Positions 1 through 10,922 of a DNA stretch of 64,000 nucleotides are shown piece after piece; the stretch's first letter is position 1, and each line of letters begins with the position of its first letter. A model generated the notes under the pieces. It worked only from the letters and a program-made list of their open reading frames with translations, did no database searches and was not told the DNA's origin. Origin of the DNA: Anaeramoeba ignava. Taxonomy: Eukaryota; Metamonada; Anaeramoebidae. The stretch is taken from NCBI GenBank assembly GCA_028826165.1, contig JAPDFW010000017.1, forward strand, positions 1 to 64,000, given 5' to 3'. Both the position numbers and the translations under genes were made by a program.

Positions 1-594
1 ATATTCATTTTTGATTTATTATTTTTCATTTCAAATTTATATATTTTTATTTTTCCTAAATTCATAAAAATAAATTAAAATGAATTAAATCAAAAATAAT
101 TTAATTTATTTATTTATTTATTTATTTATTTATTTTTTATTTATTTATTTATAAATAAAATATAAATATGAATTGAAATTAAAAATGAAATTTTGAATAA
201 AAGAAATATTAATTATTCCAAAAAAATGGAAAGAATTAGAAAATCAAATCAAAAAAATATTTAATAAATAAAATATATTTTTATTTATATATTTTTATTC
301 ATATTTTTATATTTTTATTTTATTTTTGGATTGAAAATGAAAATAATAATAAATGAAAAAGAAATAAATGTTAATTCATTATTTCAAAAATAGAAAATAA
401 AATTTAATAAAATTTATATTTATATTTATATTTATATATTTTCAAATAATATCAATACAAAATCATAAAAATCAATTAAAAATTAAATGATAAAAATATT
501 TTATTAGATAATTTGCAAATATTAAATTTTTGTAAATTATTATTTGATTGAATTTGTTATTAAAAATAAAAATTAAAATTAAAAATAATAAAAT
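1..594. repeat. Diverged partial copy of the M block, no gene
   Basis: The first 60 bases match the later part of the M block (TTTCATTTCAAATTTAT and its context). Bases 160-300 match its beginning (AAATGAAATTTTGAATAAAA, then ATTATTCC and ATATTTAATAAA). The order is scrambled compared with the intact copies after 35 kb, and a TTTA/TTTATT microsatellite lies at about 98-155. From about 300 to 594 I see only low-complexity A/T text with no gene. Confidence 0.5.
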
Positions 595-768
595 TATTAA
601 ATAAATTATATTTAAAATAGAATGAAATTAATAAATAAATAAATAAATAATATTAAATTAAATATATTAAATAGAAATTAATATTTATTATAAATAATGA
701 ATATTAATAAATTATTAATTAGATATAAATTTATAATCTAAATTTGAATAAATTATATATATTCAATA
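595..768. repeat. Isolated diverged S179 satellite monomer
   Basis: The run of words TATTTAAAATA, AAATAGA, TTATAAATAATGAATAT and ATAATCTAAATTTG follows the order of the S179 monomer that is tandem from 1.59 kb. It carries several substitutions and stands alone, so it looks like an older monomer at the edge of the array. Confidence 0.5.
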
Positions 769-1593
769 CATTTGTGAGTTATAAATATTTTTTAAAAATT
801 TGAATACATATTTGAATAAACTTGATTCAATAAATTTTATCTAAAATTGCAAATAATCACTTTTCTTTTCTCTTCAATTCAAAACTCATTTTGCGGGAAA
901 AAAGAAAAAAAATCAAAAATCAAGAAAAAAAAAGAAAAATTGAGTAAATTAATCAAATCAATAAAATGTTTTTTTAAATTGAATAAATTAAAATTATTTT
1001 TTTTCCCTTCTCTTTCATTTTTATTAGATTCATTCATTTTTTTTTGCAAATTAATTTGTTTTTCTCTCAACTAAACCCTTATTAAGAATCAAAAATTATA
1101 TTTAATTTAAAATCAAAAATTTGAAAAAAAAAAATTTCATTTATTCCATTATCTTCAATAAAGAAATGAAATTTAACTGATCTGTTTTAATCCTTTTAGG
1201 AAATATTTCTCTCTTTTTTCTTGATTGGATATTTTTGATTTTTCTTTTTATTTTGATTTCCTGAAAACTTGTTTGAATGTGAGAATATATTTTTTATTTT
1301 TTCAAAGTTTTTTCTTTGTTTATTTTGAATTGTTTCTGTCTTTTTTATTGTTTCAAAGTTTTTGTTTTTGTTTTTGTTTTTGTTGTTGAAAATGTTATTT
1401 TATTCTGATTACAAACTAGAAAAAAAAATTTTACAATCAAATCCCATTTTTTTTTAATCTTAAATAACAATAAATCTCATAACAAAAGAAATTAATATAC
1501 ACAATCATCAAGAAAATTAATTCAGATTTATTCTCTTAAAACATCTAATTTTATTTTTTTTTTCATTTTTCATTTTTTTGATTGATTATCCTA
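769..1593. other. Low-complexity spacer, no gene
   Basis: This is A/T homopolymer-rich sequence with a TTTTG/TTTTTG microsatellite near 1360-1390. A 75-codon open frame on the plus strand and its overlapping minus-strand frame (about 847-1074) are Lys/Phe runs with no domain and no repeat elsewhere in the window. A pyrimidine tract ending in CCTTTTAG near 1190-1200 resembles a 3' splice site, but no exon can be supported. Confidence 0.5.
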
Positions 1594-2845
1594 TTAAATT
1601 TAAATTTAATAAATAAATTAAATATAATAAATAGATATAAATATTAATTATAAATAATGAATATAAATAAAATATTTATTAATTATTAATTAATTATTAA
1701 TATAAATATTTATATTAATATGTAATCTAAATTTAACAAATTAAAAATTAAAATAAAATTAAATTAATTATATTTAAAATAAATTGAATAAATAAATTAA
1801 ATATAATAAATAGATATAAATATCAATTATAAATAATGAATATAAATAAAATATTAATTAATTATTAATTAATTATTAATATAAATATTTATATTAATTT
1901 ACAATCTAAATTTAACAAATTAAAAATTAAATTAAAATTAAATTAATCATATTTAAAATAAATTTAATAAATTAATTAAATATAATAAATAGATATAAAT
2001 ATTAATTATAAATAATTAATATAAATAAAATATTTATTAATTATTAATTAATTATTAATATAAATATTTATATTAATATGTAATCTAAATTTATCAAATT
2101 AAAAATTAAATTAAAATTAAATTAATTATATTTAAAATAAATTTAATAAATAAATTAAATATAATAAATAGATATAAATATTAATTATAAATAATGAATA
2201 TAAATAAAATATTTATTAATTATTAATTAATTATTAATATAAATATTTATATTAATTGTAATCTAAATTTATCAAATTAAAAATTAAAATAAAATTAAAT
2301 TAATCATATTTAAAATAAAATGAATAAATAAATTAAATATAATAAATAGATATAAATATTAATTATAAATAATGAATATAAATAAAATATTAATTAAATA
2401 TTAATTAAATACTAATATAAATATTAATATTAATATGTAATCTAAATTTATCAAATTAAAAATTAAAATAAAATTAAATTAATCATATTTAAAATAAATT
2501 TAATAAATAAATTAAATATAATAAATAGATATAAATATTAATTATAAATAATGAATATAAATAAAATATTTATTAATTATTAATTAATTATTAATATAAA
2601 TATTTATATTAATATGTAATCTAAATTTATCAAATTAAAAATTAAAATAAAATTAAATTAATCATATTTAAAATAAAATGAATAAATAAATTAAATATAA
2701 TAAATAAATATAAATATTAATTATAAATAATGAATATAAATAAAATATTAATTAATTATTAATTAATTACTAATATAAATATTAATATTAATTTGTAATC
2801 TAAATTTATCAAATTAAAAATTAAAATAAAATTAAATTAAAAATA
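1594..2845. repeat. S179 satellite, block 1 (about 7 tandem monomers)
   Basis: The marker GTAATCTAAATTTA and close variants recurs at about 1722, 1901, 2080, 2258, 2437, 2616 and 2795, a period of 178-179 bp. Each monomer carries AAATAGATATAAATAT, TTATAAATAATGAATAT and a TTAATTAATTATTAAT segment. Monomers differ by few substitutions and by 1-3 bp indels. This is noncoding satellite DNA of near-nucleosomal length. Confidence 0.9.
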
Positions 2846-3176
2846 AATTGAATATAATTGAATAGATATTAATAATAATTATTTGTTATTTAATATTTTT
2901 TAGATTGATTTTTCCAATAATTTATAATTAAATATTAATTTAAATTTTAAATAAAAAATTAATTAAAAAAAAATTTAATTAAATTTTAAATTAAAAAATA
3001 AATAAAAAGGGGAAAAAATAATTATTTTTCTCTTTTATCCTTTTTTTATTTTTTCTCCTTTTTATTTATTTTTTTTCTCCTTTTTATTTTTAATTAAAAA
3101 ATTCATTAGTTCAATTATTTCCTTTTTTTTTTGTTTTTTTGTTTTTTTGTTTTTATAATAATTTTATTTCAAAATT
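2846..3176. other. T-rich spacer between S179 blocks
   Basis: It starts with AATTGAATATAATTGAAT and a TATTTTTTAGATTGATT segment, then has CTCCTTTT-rich text. The same order (AATTGAATATAATTGAAT, ATTTTATAGATTAATTA, then TTTTCTCC-rich text) occurs in the spacers at about 48.75-49.08 and 55.08-55.43 kb. This links the left and right halves of the window. No gene was seen. Confidence 0.55.
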
Positions 3177-4062
3177 ATTAAATTAATTATATTTAAAATA
3201 AATTGAATAAATATAATAAATATAATAAATAGATATAAATATTAATTATAAATAATGAATATAAATAAAATATTAATTAATTATTAATTAATTATTAATA
3301 TAAATATTTATATTAATATGTAATCTAAATTTAACAAATTAAAAATTAAAATAAAATTAAATTAATCATATTTAAAATAAATTTAATAAATTAATTAAAT
3401 ATAATAAATAGATATAAATATTAATTATAAATAATGAATATAAATAAAATATTAATTAATTATTAATTAAATATAATTATAAATATTTATATTAATTTGT
3501 AATCTAAATTTATCAAATTAAAAATTAAAATAAAATTAAATTAATCATATTTAAAATAAATTGAATAAATTAATTTAATATAATAAATAGATATAAATAT
3601 TAATTATAAATAATGAATATAAATAAAATATTAATAAAATATTAATTAAATATAAATATAAATATTTATATTAATATGTAATCTAAATTTAACAAATTAA
3701 AAAAATCAAATTAAAATTAAATTAATCATATTTAAAATAAATTTAATAAATTAATTAAATATAATAAATAAATATAAATATCAATTATAAATAATGAATA
3801 TAAATAAAATATTAATTAATTATTAATTAATTATTAATATAAATATTAATATTAATTTGTAATCTAAATTTAACAAATTAAAAATTAAAATAAAATTAAA
3901 TTAATCATATTTAAAATAAATTGAATAAATTAATTAAATATAATAAATAGATATAAATATTAATTATAAATAATGAATATAAATAAAATATTTATTAAAT
4001 ATTAATTAATTATTAATATAAATATTTATATTAATATGTAATCTAAATTTAACAAATAAATA
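3177..4062. repeat. S179 satellite, block 2 (about 5 monomers)
   Basis: Markers at about 3320, 3499, 3678, 3859 and 4038 give a period of 179-181 bp. The monomer is the same as in block 1, with somewhat more internal deletion in the TTAATTAA segment. Confidence 0.88.
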
Positions 4063-4093
4063 AATAAAAAATCATTTCTTTTTATTTTATTTA

Positions 4094-4359
4094 TTGGAAA
4101 TAGAAATAGAAATAGAAATATAAATATAAATGAAAATATAAATATAAATTCAAATATAAATATAAATATAAACATAAATATAAATATAAATATAAATATA
4201 AATATAAATATAAATATAAATATAAATATAAATATAAATATAAATATAAATATAAATATAAATATAAATATAAATATAAATATAAATATAAATATAAATA
4301 TAAATATAAATATAAATATAAATATAAATATAAATATAAATATAAATATAAATATAAAT
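4094..4359. repeat. (AAATAT)n hexanucleotide microsatellite
   Basis: About 40 near-perfect hexamers follow a few AAATAG variants. The 101-codon minus-strand Leu-Tyr frame here is only the translation of the hexamer and is not a gene. Shorter versions of the same run stand at the matching place in the other copies, near 9616, 19430 and 25060. Confidence 0.92.
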
Positions 4360-4475
4360 TATGTGTTATTTGTCTTCTTAAATGAAAATAAATCAATTCA
4401 TTTGTTTTGTAAATTATTCATTCAATAGTTTCTAAATCATTTTTAAAAGCCAAATAAATAAATATCAAATCAATC
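4360..4475. repeat. Conserved block C1, copy 1 of 4
   Basis: A non-simple sequence (ATTATGTGTTATTTGTCTTC, then AAATCAATTCATTTG and TAGTTTCTAAATCATTTT) recurs nearly unchanged at about 9652, 19465 and 25110. It always lies between the hexamer run and the R12a array. No coding frame or family was recognised. Confidence 0.8.
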
Positions 4476-4632
4476 TGAAAATAAATCTAAAAATAAATCT
4501 TAAAAATAAATCTAAAAATAAATCTGAAAATCAATCTGAAAATAAATCTGAAAATAAATCTTAAAATCAATCTGAAAATAAATCTGAAAATCAATCTGAA
4601 AATCAATCTTAAAATAAATCTGAAAATCAATC
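4476..4632. repeat. R12a 12-bp array (AAAATAAATCTG), short version
   Basis: About 12 units, with AAAATCAATCTG and AAAATAAATCTT variants. It is the shortest type of this array; the copies at 9.77 and 25.2 kb are each about 1.2 kb. Confidence 0.88.
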
Positions 4633-5130
4633 AATTTATTTTTCGTTATTTTTGTTTTAAATTATCAACAACAACAAGAACAATAACAACAATAAGAAAT
4701 TTCCTTCAATAAATGTAAATTAAAATTAAAATTAAAAATTAAAAATTTAGAATTAATATTAATAAATTTATTTTGTTAATGAATAGTTTTTTTGTTTTGA
4801 TTATTTATATTGAAAGAAAAATTAATATTAATATTATTATTATTAATATTAATATTGATTATTTTTTGATTTTTTGATTTTTTGATATTTTAAATAAATA
4901 AAAAGATTTTGTTAATTATTTTTGAATCTTGTATTAATTAATTTAGAATCAATTAATTAATTAATTAATTAATTATAAATTCTTTTCATTTTTGATTTTT
5001 GATTTTTGATTTTATAAAGATTACATTAATTAAAATGTTTTTGAAAGTGAATTTTTGTTTTTGTTTTTAAAAAATAAAAGCACTAATCAAAATTTTCAAT
5101 TTAAAACCTATTTAACCTAATAAAAAATAA
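4628..5130. repeat. Conserved block C2, copy 1 of 4
   Basis: It begins with TTTATTTTTCGTTATTTTTG, then has a CAACAA/AACAAT-rich stretch. It ends with AAAGCACTAATCAAAATTTT and ACCTATTTAACCTAATAAA. The same order recurs at about 10.92-11.40, 19.72-20.22 and (eroded) 26.43-26.94 kb. Its conservation among drifting simple repeats is notable. No open frame of useful length crosses it. Confidence 0.75.
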
Positions 5131-5932
5131 TAGAAATAAATAATAAATTTAAATTTATTATTTAATTATTTATAATTGAAATAAAAATAATAAAAATATT
5201 TAATTAAATAATTAATAATAAAAATAAATAATAAAAATAATTTTATAATTTAAAATAAATATAAAATTATTAATAGAAATAAAATAATAAATTTAAATTT
5301 ATTATTTAATTATTTATAATTGAAATAAAAATAAAATTAAATTTTTAATTAAATAATTAATAATAAAAATAAATAATAAAATATAATTTCATAATTTAAA
5401 TTAAATATAAAATTAATAATAGAAATAAAATAATTAATTTAAATTTATTATTTAATTATTTATAATTGAAATAAAAGTAATAAAAATATTTAATTAAATA
5501 ATTAATAATAAAAATAAATAATAAAAATATAATTTTATAATTTAAAAATAAATATAAAATTAATAATAGAAATAAAATAAATAATTTAAATTTATTATTT
5601 AATTATTTATAATTGAAATAAAAATAATAAAAATATTTAATTAAATAATTAATAATAAAAATAAATAATAAAATATAATTTTATAATTTAAAAAAAAATA
5701 TAAAATAAAATAATAGAAATAAAATAATTAATTTAAATTTATTATTTAATTATTTATAATTGAAATAAAAATAATAAAAATATTTAATTAAATAATTAAT
5801 AATAAAAATAAATAATAAAAATAATTTTATAAATTAAAATAAATATAAAATAAATAATAGAAATAAAATAATTAATTTAAATTTATTATTTAATTATTTA
5901 TAATTGAAATAAAAATAAAATTAAATTTTTAA
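5131..5932. repeat. S145 satellite, block 1 (about 6 monomers)
   Basis: The marker TTATTTATAATTGAAATA recurs with spacings of 144-147 bp (about 5171, 5315, 5461, 5608, 5755 and 5899). The monomer also contains AATAGAAATAAAATAATTAA and an ATTTTATAATTTAAA segment. Confidence 0.9.
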
Positions 5933-6544
5933 ATTTTTAAGTAAATAAATAAATAAATAAATTTACTTTTGAATTGAATTGGATTGAATTGGATTGGATT
6001 GAATATTTTATTCTCTTATGAGATTTCCTTTCATTTTATTGATATTATTTTTATTTTTATAATTATTCTTTGAGAAAAAAAAATGAAAAAAATGAAAAAA
6101 ATGAAAAAAATGAAAAATGAAAATTAGAAATAATTTATTTATTAATTAATTAATGATATTTTCCAAATCAAAATTTATTTCAAAACAAATAATAAAAACA
6201 AAAATAATTTAGAATAATAAATGAATAAATAAATAAATAAATAAATAATCAGATAAATTGAATCTAATCTAAATGAAGTGAAAAAGAAGTTTCATTAATT
6301 CAATAAATAAATAAATAATTAATTAATTAATTTTGGTAAATTGTGGATTATAAATAATGATTTTTTTTTTGGAAGAATTGAAAATGAATAAAATAAACAT
6401 TTTATCTAATATAAATATAAGTAAAATAAATTAATTTATAAATTATTAAATTTTGTGAATTAAAATAAACTTACAAGTAAATTAGTTAATAAAGTAGTTT
6501 TGGATTTAGTTATTAAATTGACTTCTTTTTTTTTTTTTTGAATT
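5933..6544. repeat. Inter-satellite spacer, type E1
   Basis: This is non-tandem A/T text with a GAATTGGATTG stretch, ATGAGATTTCCTTTCATTTT, a run of AAAAATG repeats, ATGATATTTTCCAAATCAAA and TTTTGGATTTAGTTATTAAA. The same order recurs at about 11.65-12.31 and 20.87-21.50 kb, and eroded at 27.26-28.02 kb. No gene was seen. Confidence 0.7.
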
Positions 6545-7860
6545 TTTTTTTGAAATAAAAATAATAAATTAAATAATTAATAATAAAAATAAATAATAAA
6601 AAATAATTTTATAAATTAAAATAAATATAAAATTAATAATAGAAATAAAATAATTAATTTAAATTTATTATTTAATTATTTATAATTGAAATAAAAATAA
6701 TAAAAATAATTAATTAAATAATTAATAATAAAAATAAATAATAAAATATAATTTTATAATTTGAAATAAATATAAAATTAATAATAGAAATAAAATAATA
6801 AATTTAAATTTATTATTTAATTATTTATAATTGAAATAAAAATAATAAAAATAATAAATTAAATAATTAATAATAAAAATAAATAATAAAATATAATTTT
6901 ATAAATTAAAATAAATATAAAATAATTAATAGAAATAAAATAATTAATTTAAATTTATTATTTAATTATTTATAATTGAAATAAAAATAATAAAAATAAT
7001 TAAATTAAATAATTAATAATAAAAATAAATAATAAAATATAATTTTATAATTTAAATTAAATATAAATTAAATAATAGAAATAAAATAATTAATTTAAAT
7101 TTATTATTTAATTATTTATAATTGAAATAAAAATAATAAAATATTTAATTAAATAATTAATAATAAAAATAAATAATAAAAATAATTTTATAATTTGGAA
7201 ATAAATATAAAATTAATAATAGAAATAAAATAAATAATTTAAATTTATTATTTAATTATTTATAATTGAAATAAAAATAATAAAAATATTTAATTAAATA
7301 ATTAATAATAAAAATAAATAATAAAATATAGTTTTATAATTTAAAATGAATATAAAATTAATAATAGAAATAAAATAATTAACTTAAATTTATTATTTAA
7401 TTATTTATAATTGAAATAAAAATAATAAAAAATTAATTAAATAATTAATAATAAAAAATAAATAATAAAAATAATTTTATAATTTGAAATAAATATAAAA
7501 TTAATAATAGAAATAAAATAATTAATTTAAATTTATTATTTAATTATTTATAATTGAAATAAAAATAATAAAAATATTTAATTAAATAATTAATAATAAA
7601 AATAAATAATAAAATATAATTTTATAATTTGAAATAAATATAAAATTAATAATAGAAATAAAATAATTAATTTAAATTTATTATTTAATTATTTATAATT
7701 GAAATAAAAATAATAAAAATAATTAATTAAATAATTAATAATAAAAATAAATAATAAAAAATAATTTTATAATTTAAAATAAATATAAAATTAATAATAG
7801 AAATAAAATAATTAATTTAAATTTATTATTTAATTATTTATAATTGAAATAAGAATTTAA
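6545..7860. repeat. S145 satellite, block 2 (about 9 monomers)
   Basis: The same monomer and period as at 5.13 kb. Junction words alternate between AATATTTAATTAAAT and AATAATTAATTAAAT types. Confidence 0.9.
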
Positions 7861-8680
7861 ATTAAATTTTTAAATTGTAAATAAATAAATAAATAAATTA
7901 ATAATCTAAATTTACTTTTAAATTAAATTGAATTGAATATTTTTTTAGTGTTTGGTGTTTCCTTTCATTTTCTAAAGGTAATTTTTATATTTATATTTAT
8001 ATTTATAAATATTCTTTGAAAAGAAAAAAAAATGAAAAATGAAAAATGAAAAATGAATTTGGAAATTTAAAAATAAAAATTATTAAAAAACAAAAACAAA
8101 AACAAAAACAAAAAACAAAAAATGAATTAGAAATAAATTATTGATTTATTTTATTTTATTATTTATTAATCAATTAATGATATTTTCCAAAATCAAAATC
8201 AAAATTTATTTAAATTTAAAAATAAAAATAAAAATAAATAAATAAAGTAATTTAAAATGATAAATAATTTAGAATAATAGATAAATCTAATTTAATCTAA
8301 TCTAATCTAATTTAATTGAAAAAAGAAATTCCATTAATTAATTTTGATAAATTATAATTATAAATAATGATAGATATTAATAAATATAAATTTAGATTTT
8401 TTTTGGAATTATTTTTATTTTGGAAATGAAGATGAATAAAATAAAATAAAATAAAATAAAATAAACATTTTATCTAATATAAATATAAATATAAAAATAA
8501 AATAGAATAAATATTAATTATAAATAGAATAAAATTAATTAATTTATTTTATTTTTGGAAATTAAAATAAATTTACAAATAATAAATTAGTTAATAAAGT
8601 AATTTTTGGATTTAGATATTAAATTTACTTGAAATAAAATATAAATATAAAATATAAATATAAATATAAATATAAATATA
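7861..8680. repeat. Inter-satellite spacer, type E2, leading to island A
   Basis: A variant of spacer E1 with TTTAGTGTTTGGTGTTTCC, a CAAAAA microsatellite, TCTAATTTAATCTAATCTAA and a short ATAAAT run directly before the GC-rich island. It recurs at 23.26-24.09 kb with small indels. No gene was seen. Confidence 0.7.
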
Positions 8681-8694
8681 AGAAAGGATCATAT

Positions 8695-8842
8695 CGCGTA
8701 CTTTGTCGTTTTTCGAGTAAATGCCCCAATGTCTTTCAACTTCACCTCCCCCAATGCACCGGCCTTCGGCCTCTCCGCTACGCTACGGCGGGGAGGCTCA
8801 GTTGACGACTTGGGGCTTTACACGAAGACGACAAATGTCGCG
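8695..8842 (+). ncRNA. GC-rich structured element A1, copy 1 (putative ncRNA or cruciform)
   Basis: A 148-nt island of normal G+C inside about 90% A+T. The outer arms 8695-8729 and 8810-8842 are imperfect inverted repeats: CGCG, TTTGTCGT, TTCG, GTAAA and GCCCCAA all pair. The helix continues through GTC/GAC (8731-8733 with 8807-8809) and TCAACT/AGTTGA (8736-8741 with 8800-8805). The tip holds a 10-bp stem, GCCTCTCCGC (8769-8778) with GCGGGGAGGC (8788-8797), closed by a 9-nt loop. It is identical to the copy at 24106-24253. The strand is arbitrary. Islands of this kind are often RNA genes in AT-rich genomes, but a GC cluster or fold-back element is equally possible. The family was not recognised. 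Confidence 0.5.
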
Positions 8843-8970
8843 TTTCTTATTTATTTCTTTTCATTATTGTTCTTATATTGTTCAATTTTGATTAGAATTA
8901 TTAATTATTAAATTGATTTTAAATTGATTTAATTTGGATTGATTAATAATTAATAATTAGAAATAAATAA

Positions 8971-9065
8971 GGGCGTAGACTCGGGTGAGTATGTTAACAC
9001 CAGCTTTTTCTTTGGGCGGGTGGCTAATTTCAAAGCTTAAAACATTGCCAAAGATGAACATCCCC
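8971..9065 (+). ncRNA. GC-rich element A2, copy 1 (unassigned, possible RNA)
   Basis: A 95-nt island lying 128 nt after A1. It contains a 4-bp hairpin ACTC/GAGT (8979-8990) and a 6-bp pairing CTTTGG/CCAAAG (9010-9015 with 9048-9053). The words GGGTGAGTATGT and GGGTGGCTAATTT resemble, in the same order, two conserved words of the 5' domain of bacterial-type SSU rRNA. The match is short and could be chance. It is identical to the copy at 24382-24476. Confidence 0.35.
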
Positions 9066-9599
9066 TTTTTATTTTTATATTTTTTATTTTATTTTTATTT
9101 TTATTTTTTATTTTTTTATTTTTTTTTTTTTCAATAGATTTATTTATATATTATATATATAATAAAAAAGAAAAATGAAAGAAGAAGAAAAAAATGAATT
9201 CCACTTTTTAAAAAAAAAATCCACAAAAACATTTTTTTTCCATTTTTCTTTTCAATTTTTTTTATTTAAATTTAGAATAATTTTAATTAAGGAATTGTAT
9301 CTAAATTTCAATTACTTTGAAAGTTTATATTTATATTTATTTTCATTTTCATTTTTTTTTGTTTATATTATTTATTTACTTCAATCTTTTATTATTTATT
9401 TATTTATTTATTTATTAATTAATTAAAATCTAAAATAATTTTTAATTTATAAATAAATAAATAATAAATAAATTAATTAATTAATTACATTCAAAGTTTA
9501 CATGATTTTTATTTTTATTTTGATTTTGATTTTGATTTTGATTTTGATTTCAAAAATGTTAAATAAATAAATAAATAAATAAAAAATCATTTCTTTTTA
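9066..9599. repeat. T-rich segment with one diverged R77-like unit
   Basis: ATTTTT runs come first, then about 9249-9355 with TTTAGAATAATTTTAATTAA and GGAATTGTATCTAAATTTCA. This follows the order of the R77 repeat (18.68 kb) with many C-to-T-type differences. An 83-codon Phe-rich frame here (9175-9426) is not conserved in length with the second copy and is judged spurious. GATTTT and TTTA microsatellites follow. Confidence 0.5.
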
Positions 9600-9770
9600 T
9601 TTTATTTATTGAAAATATAAATATAAATATAAATATAAATATAAATATAAATTATGTGTTATTTGTCTTCTTAAATGAAAATAAATCAATTCATTTGTTT
9701 TGTAAATTATTTATTCAATAGTTTCTAAATCATTTTAAAAGCTAAATAAATAAATATCAAATCAGTCTTA
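9600..9770. repeat. Conserved block C1, copy 2
   Basis: A short (AAATAT)n run precedes the ATTATGTGTTATTTGTC block, in the same order as at 4.1-4.47 kb but with only about 7 hexamers instead of about 40. Confidence 0.78.
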
Positions 9771-10922
9771 AAATAAATCTGAAAATAAATCTTAAAATCA
9801 ATCTGAAAATCAATCTAAAATAAATCTGAAAATCAATCTGAAAATCAATCTGAAAATAAATCTGAAAATCAATCTGAAAATAAATCTGAAAATCAATCTG
9901 AAAATAAATCTGAAAATAAATCTGAAAATCAATCTGAAAATAAATCTGAAAATAAATCTGAAAATCAATCTTAAAATAAATCTTAAAATAAATCTGAAAA
10001 TAAATCTTAAAATAAATCTGAAAATAAATCTGAAAATAAATCTGAAAATCAATCTAAAAATAAATCTTAAAATAAATCTGAAAATAAATCTGAAAATCAA
10101 TCTGAAAATCAATCTAAAAATAAATCTGAAAATAAATCTAAAAATAAAAAAAAATAAAATCTGAAAATCAATCTGAAAAATAAATCTGAAAATAAATCTG
10201 AAAATAAATCTGAAAATAAATCTGAAAATAAATCTGAAAATAAAAAAAAAAATAACTGAAAAAAAATGAAAATCGTTAAAAAATAAAAATAAATTAAAAA
10301 TAAATCAAAAATAAATCTGAAAATAAATCTGAAATAACAATAAAAAATAAATCTGAAAATAAATAAATCTGAAAATAAATCTGAAAATAAATCTGAAAAT
10401 AAATTTAAAATAAATCTAAAATTGAAAATAAATCTTAAAATAAATCTTAAAAAAAATCTGAAAATAAAATAAAAAAAAAAAAATAAATCTGAAAATAAAT
10501 CTGAAAATAAATCTGAAAAATAAAATCAAAATTTAAAAATAAAAAAAATAAAAAAAAAAAAAATTTGAAAATAAATCTGAAAATAAACTGAAAATGAAAA
10601 TTAAATTAAAAATAAAATTAAAATAAAAAAAATCAATTAAAAATAAATTGAAAATAAATCTGAAAAAATAAATCTTGAAAATAAATTAAAAAAAAATAAA
10701 TCTAAAATAAATCTTAAAATAAATCTAAAATAAAATTTAAAAATAAAAAATGAAAATAAATCTGAAAATAATTAAAATAAATAAAATAAATCTTGAAAAT
10801 TTGAAAATAAATCTGAAAATAAATTGAAAATAAATTGAAAATAAAAAAAATAAATCTGAAAATAAAAAAAAATTGAAAATAAATTAAAAATAAAATAAAA
10901 AAATCTAAAAATCAATCTGAAA
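9771..10922. repeat. R12a 12-bp array, long and partly degenerate
   Basis: AAAATAAATCTG units with CAATCTG variants are regular to about 10.14 kb. After that the array breaks into A-rich text with lost TCTG words. The 100-codon Ile-Phe-Arg minus-strand frame (9810-10112) is a tetrapeptide translation of the 12-bp unit and is not a gene. Confidence 0.85.

Noticed and set aside
847-1074. 75-codon plus and 63-codon minus frames
   Set aside because: Lys- and Phe-run translations of A/T homopolymers. They overlap each other on opposite strands with no conserved counterpart.
4091-4396. 101-codon Leu-Tyr open frame on the minus strand
   Set aside because: Pure translation of the AAATAT hexamer run. 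Run length varies between the segmental copies, so no frame is conserved.
8729-8911. 60-codon frame starting in island A1 (also 24140-24322)
   Set aside because: It starts inside the hairpin arm and is shared only because the DNA is identical. It runs into A/T text that gives a hydrophobic tail, and no family or related frame was recognised.
9175-9426. 83-codon Phe-rich frame (80 codons at 24620-24862)
   Set aside because: It lies over microsatellites and a decayed R77 unit. The end differs between copies and composition is that of T-rich DNA.
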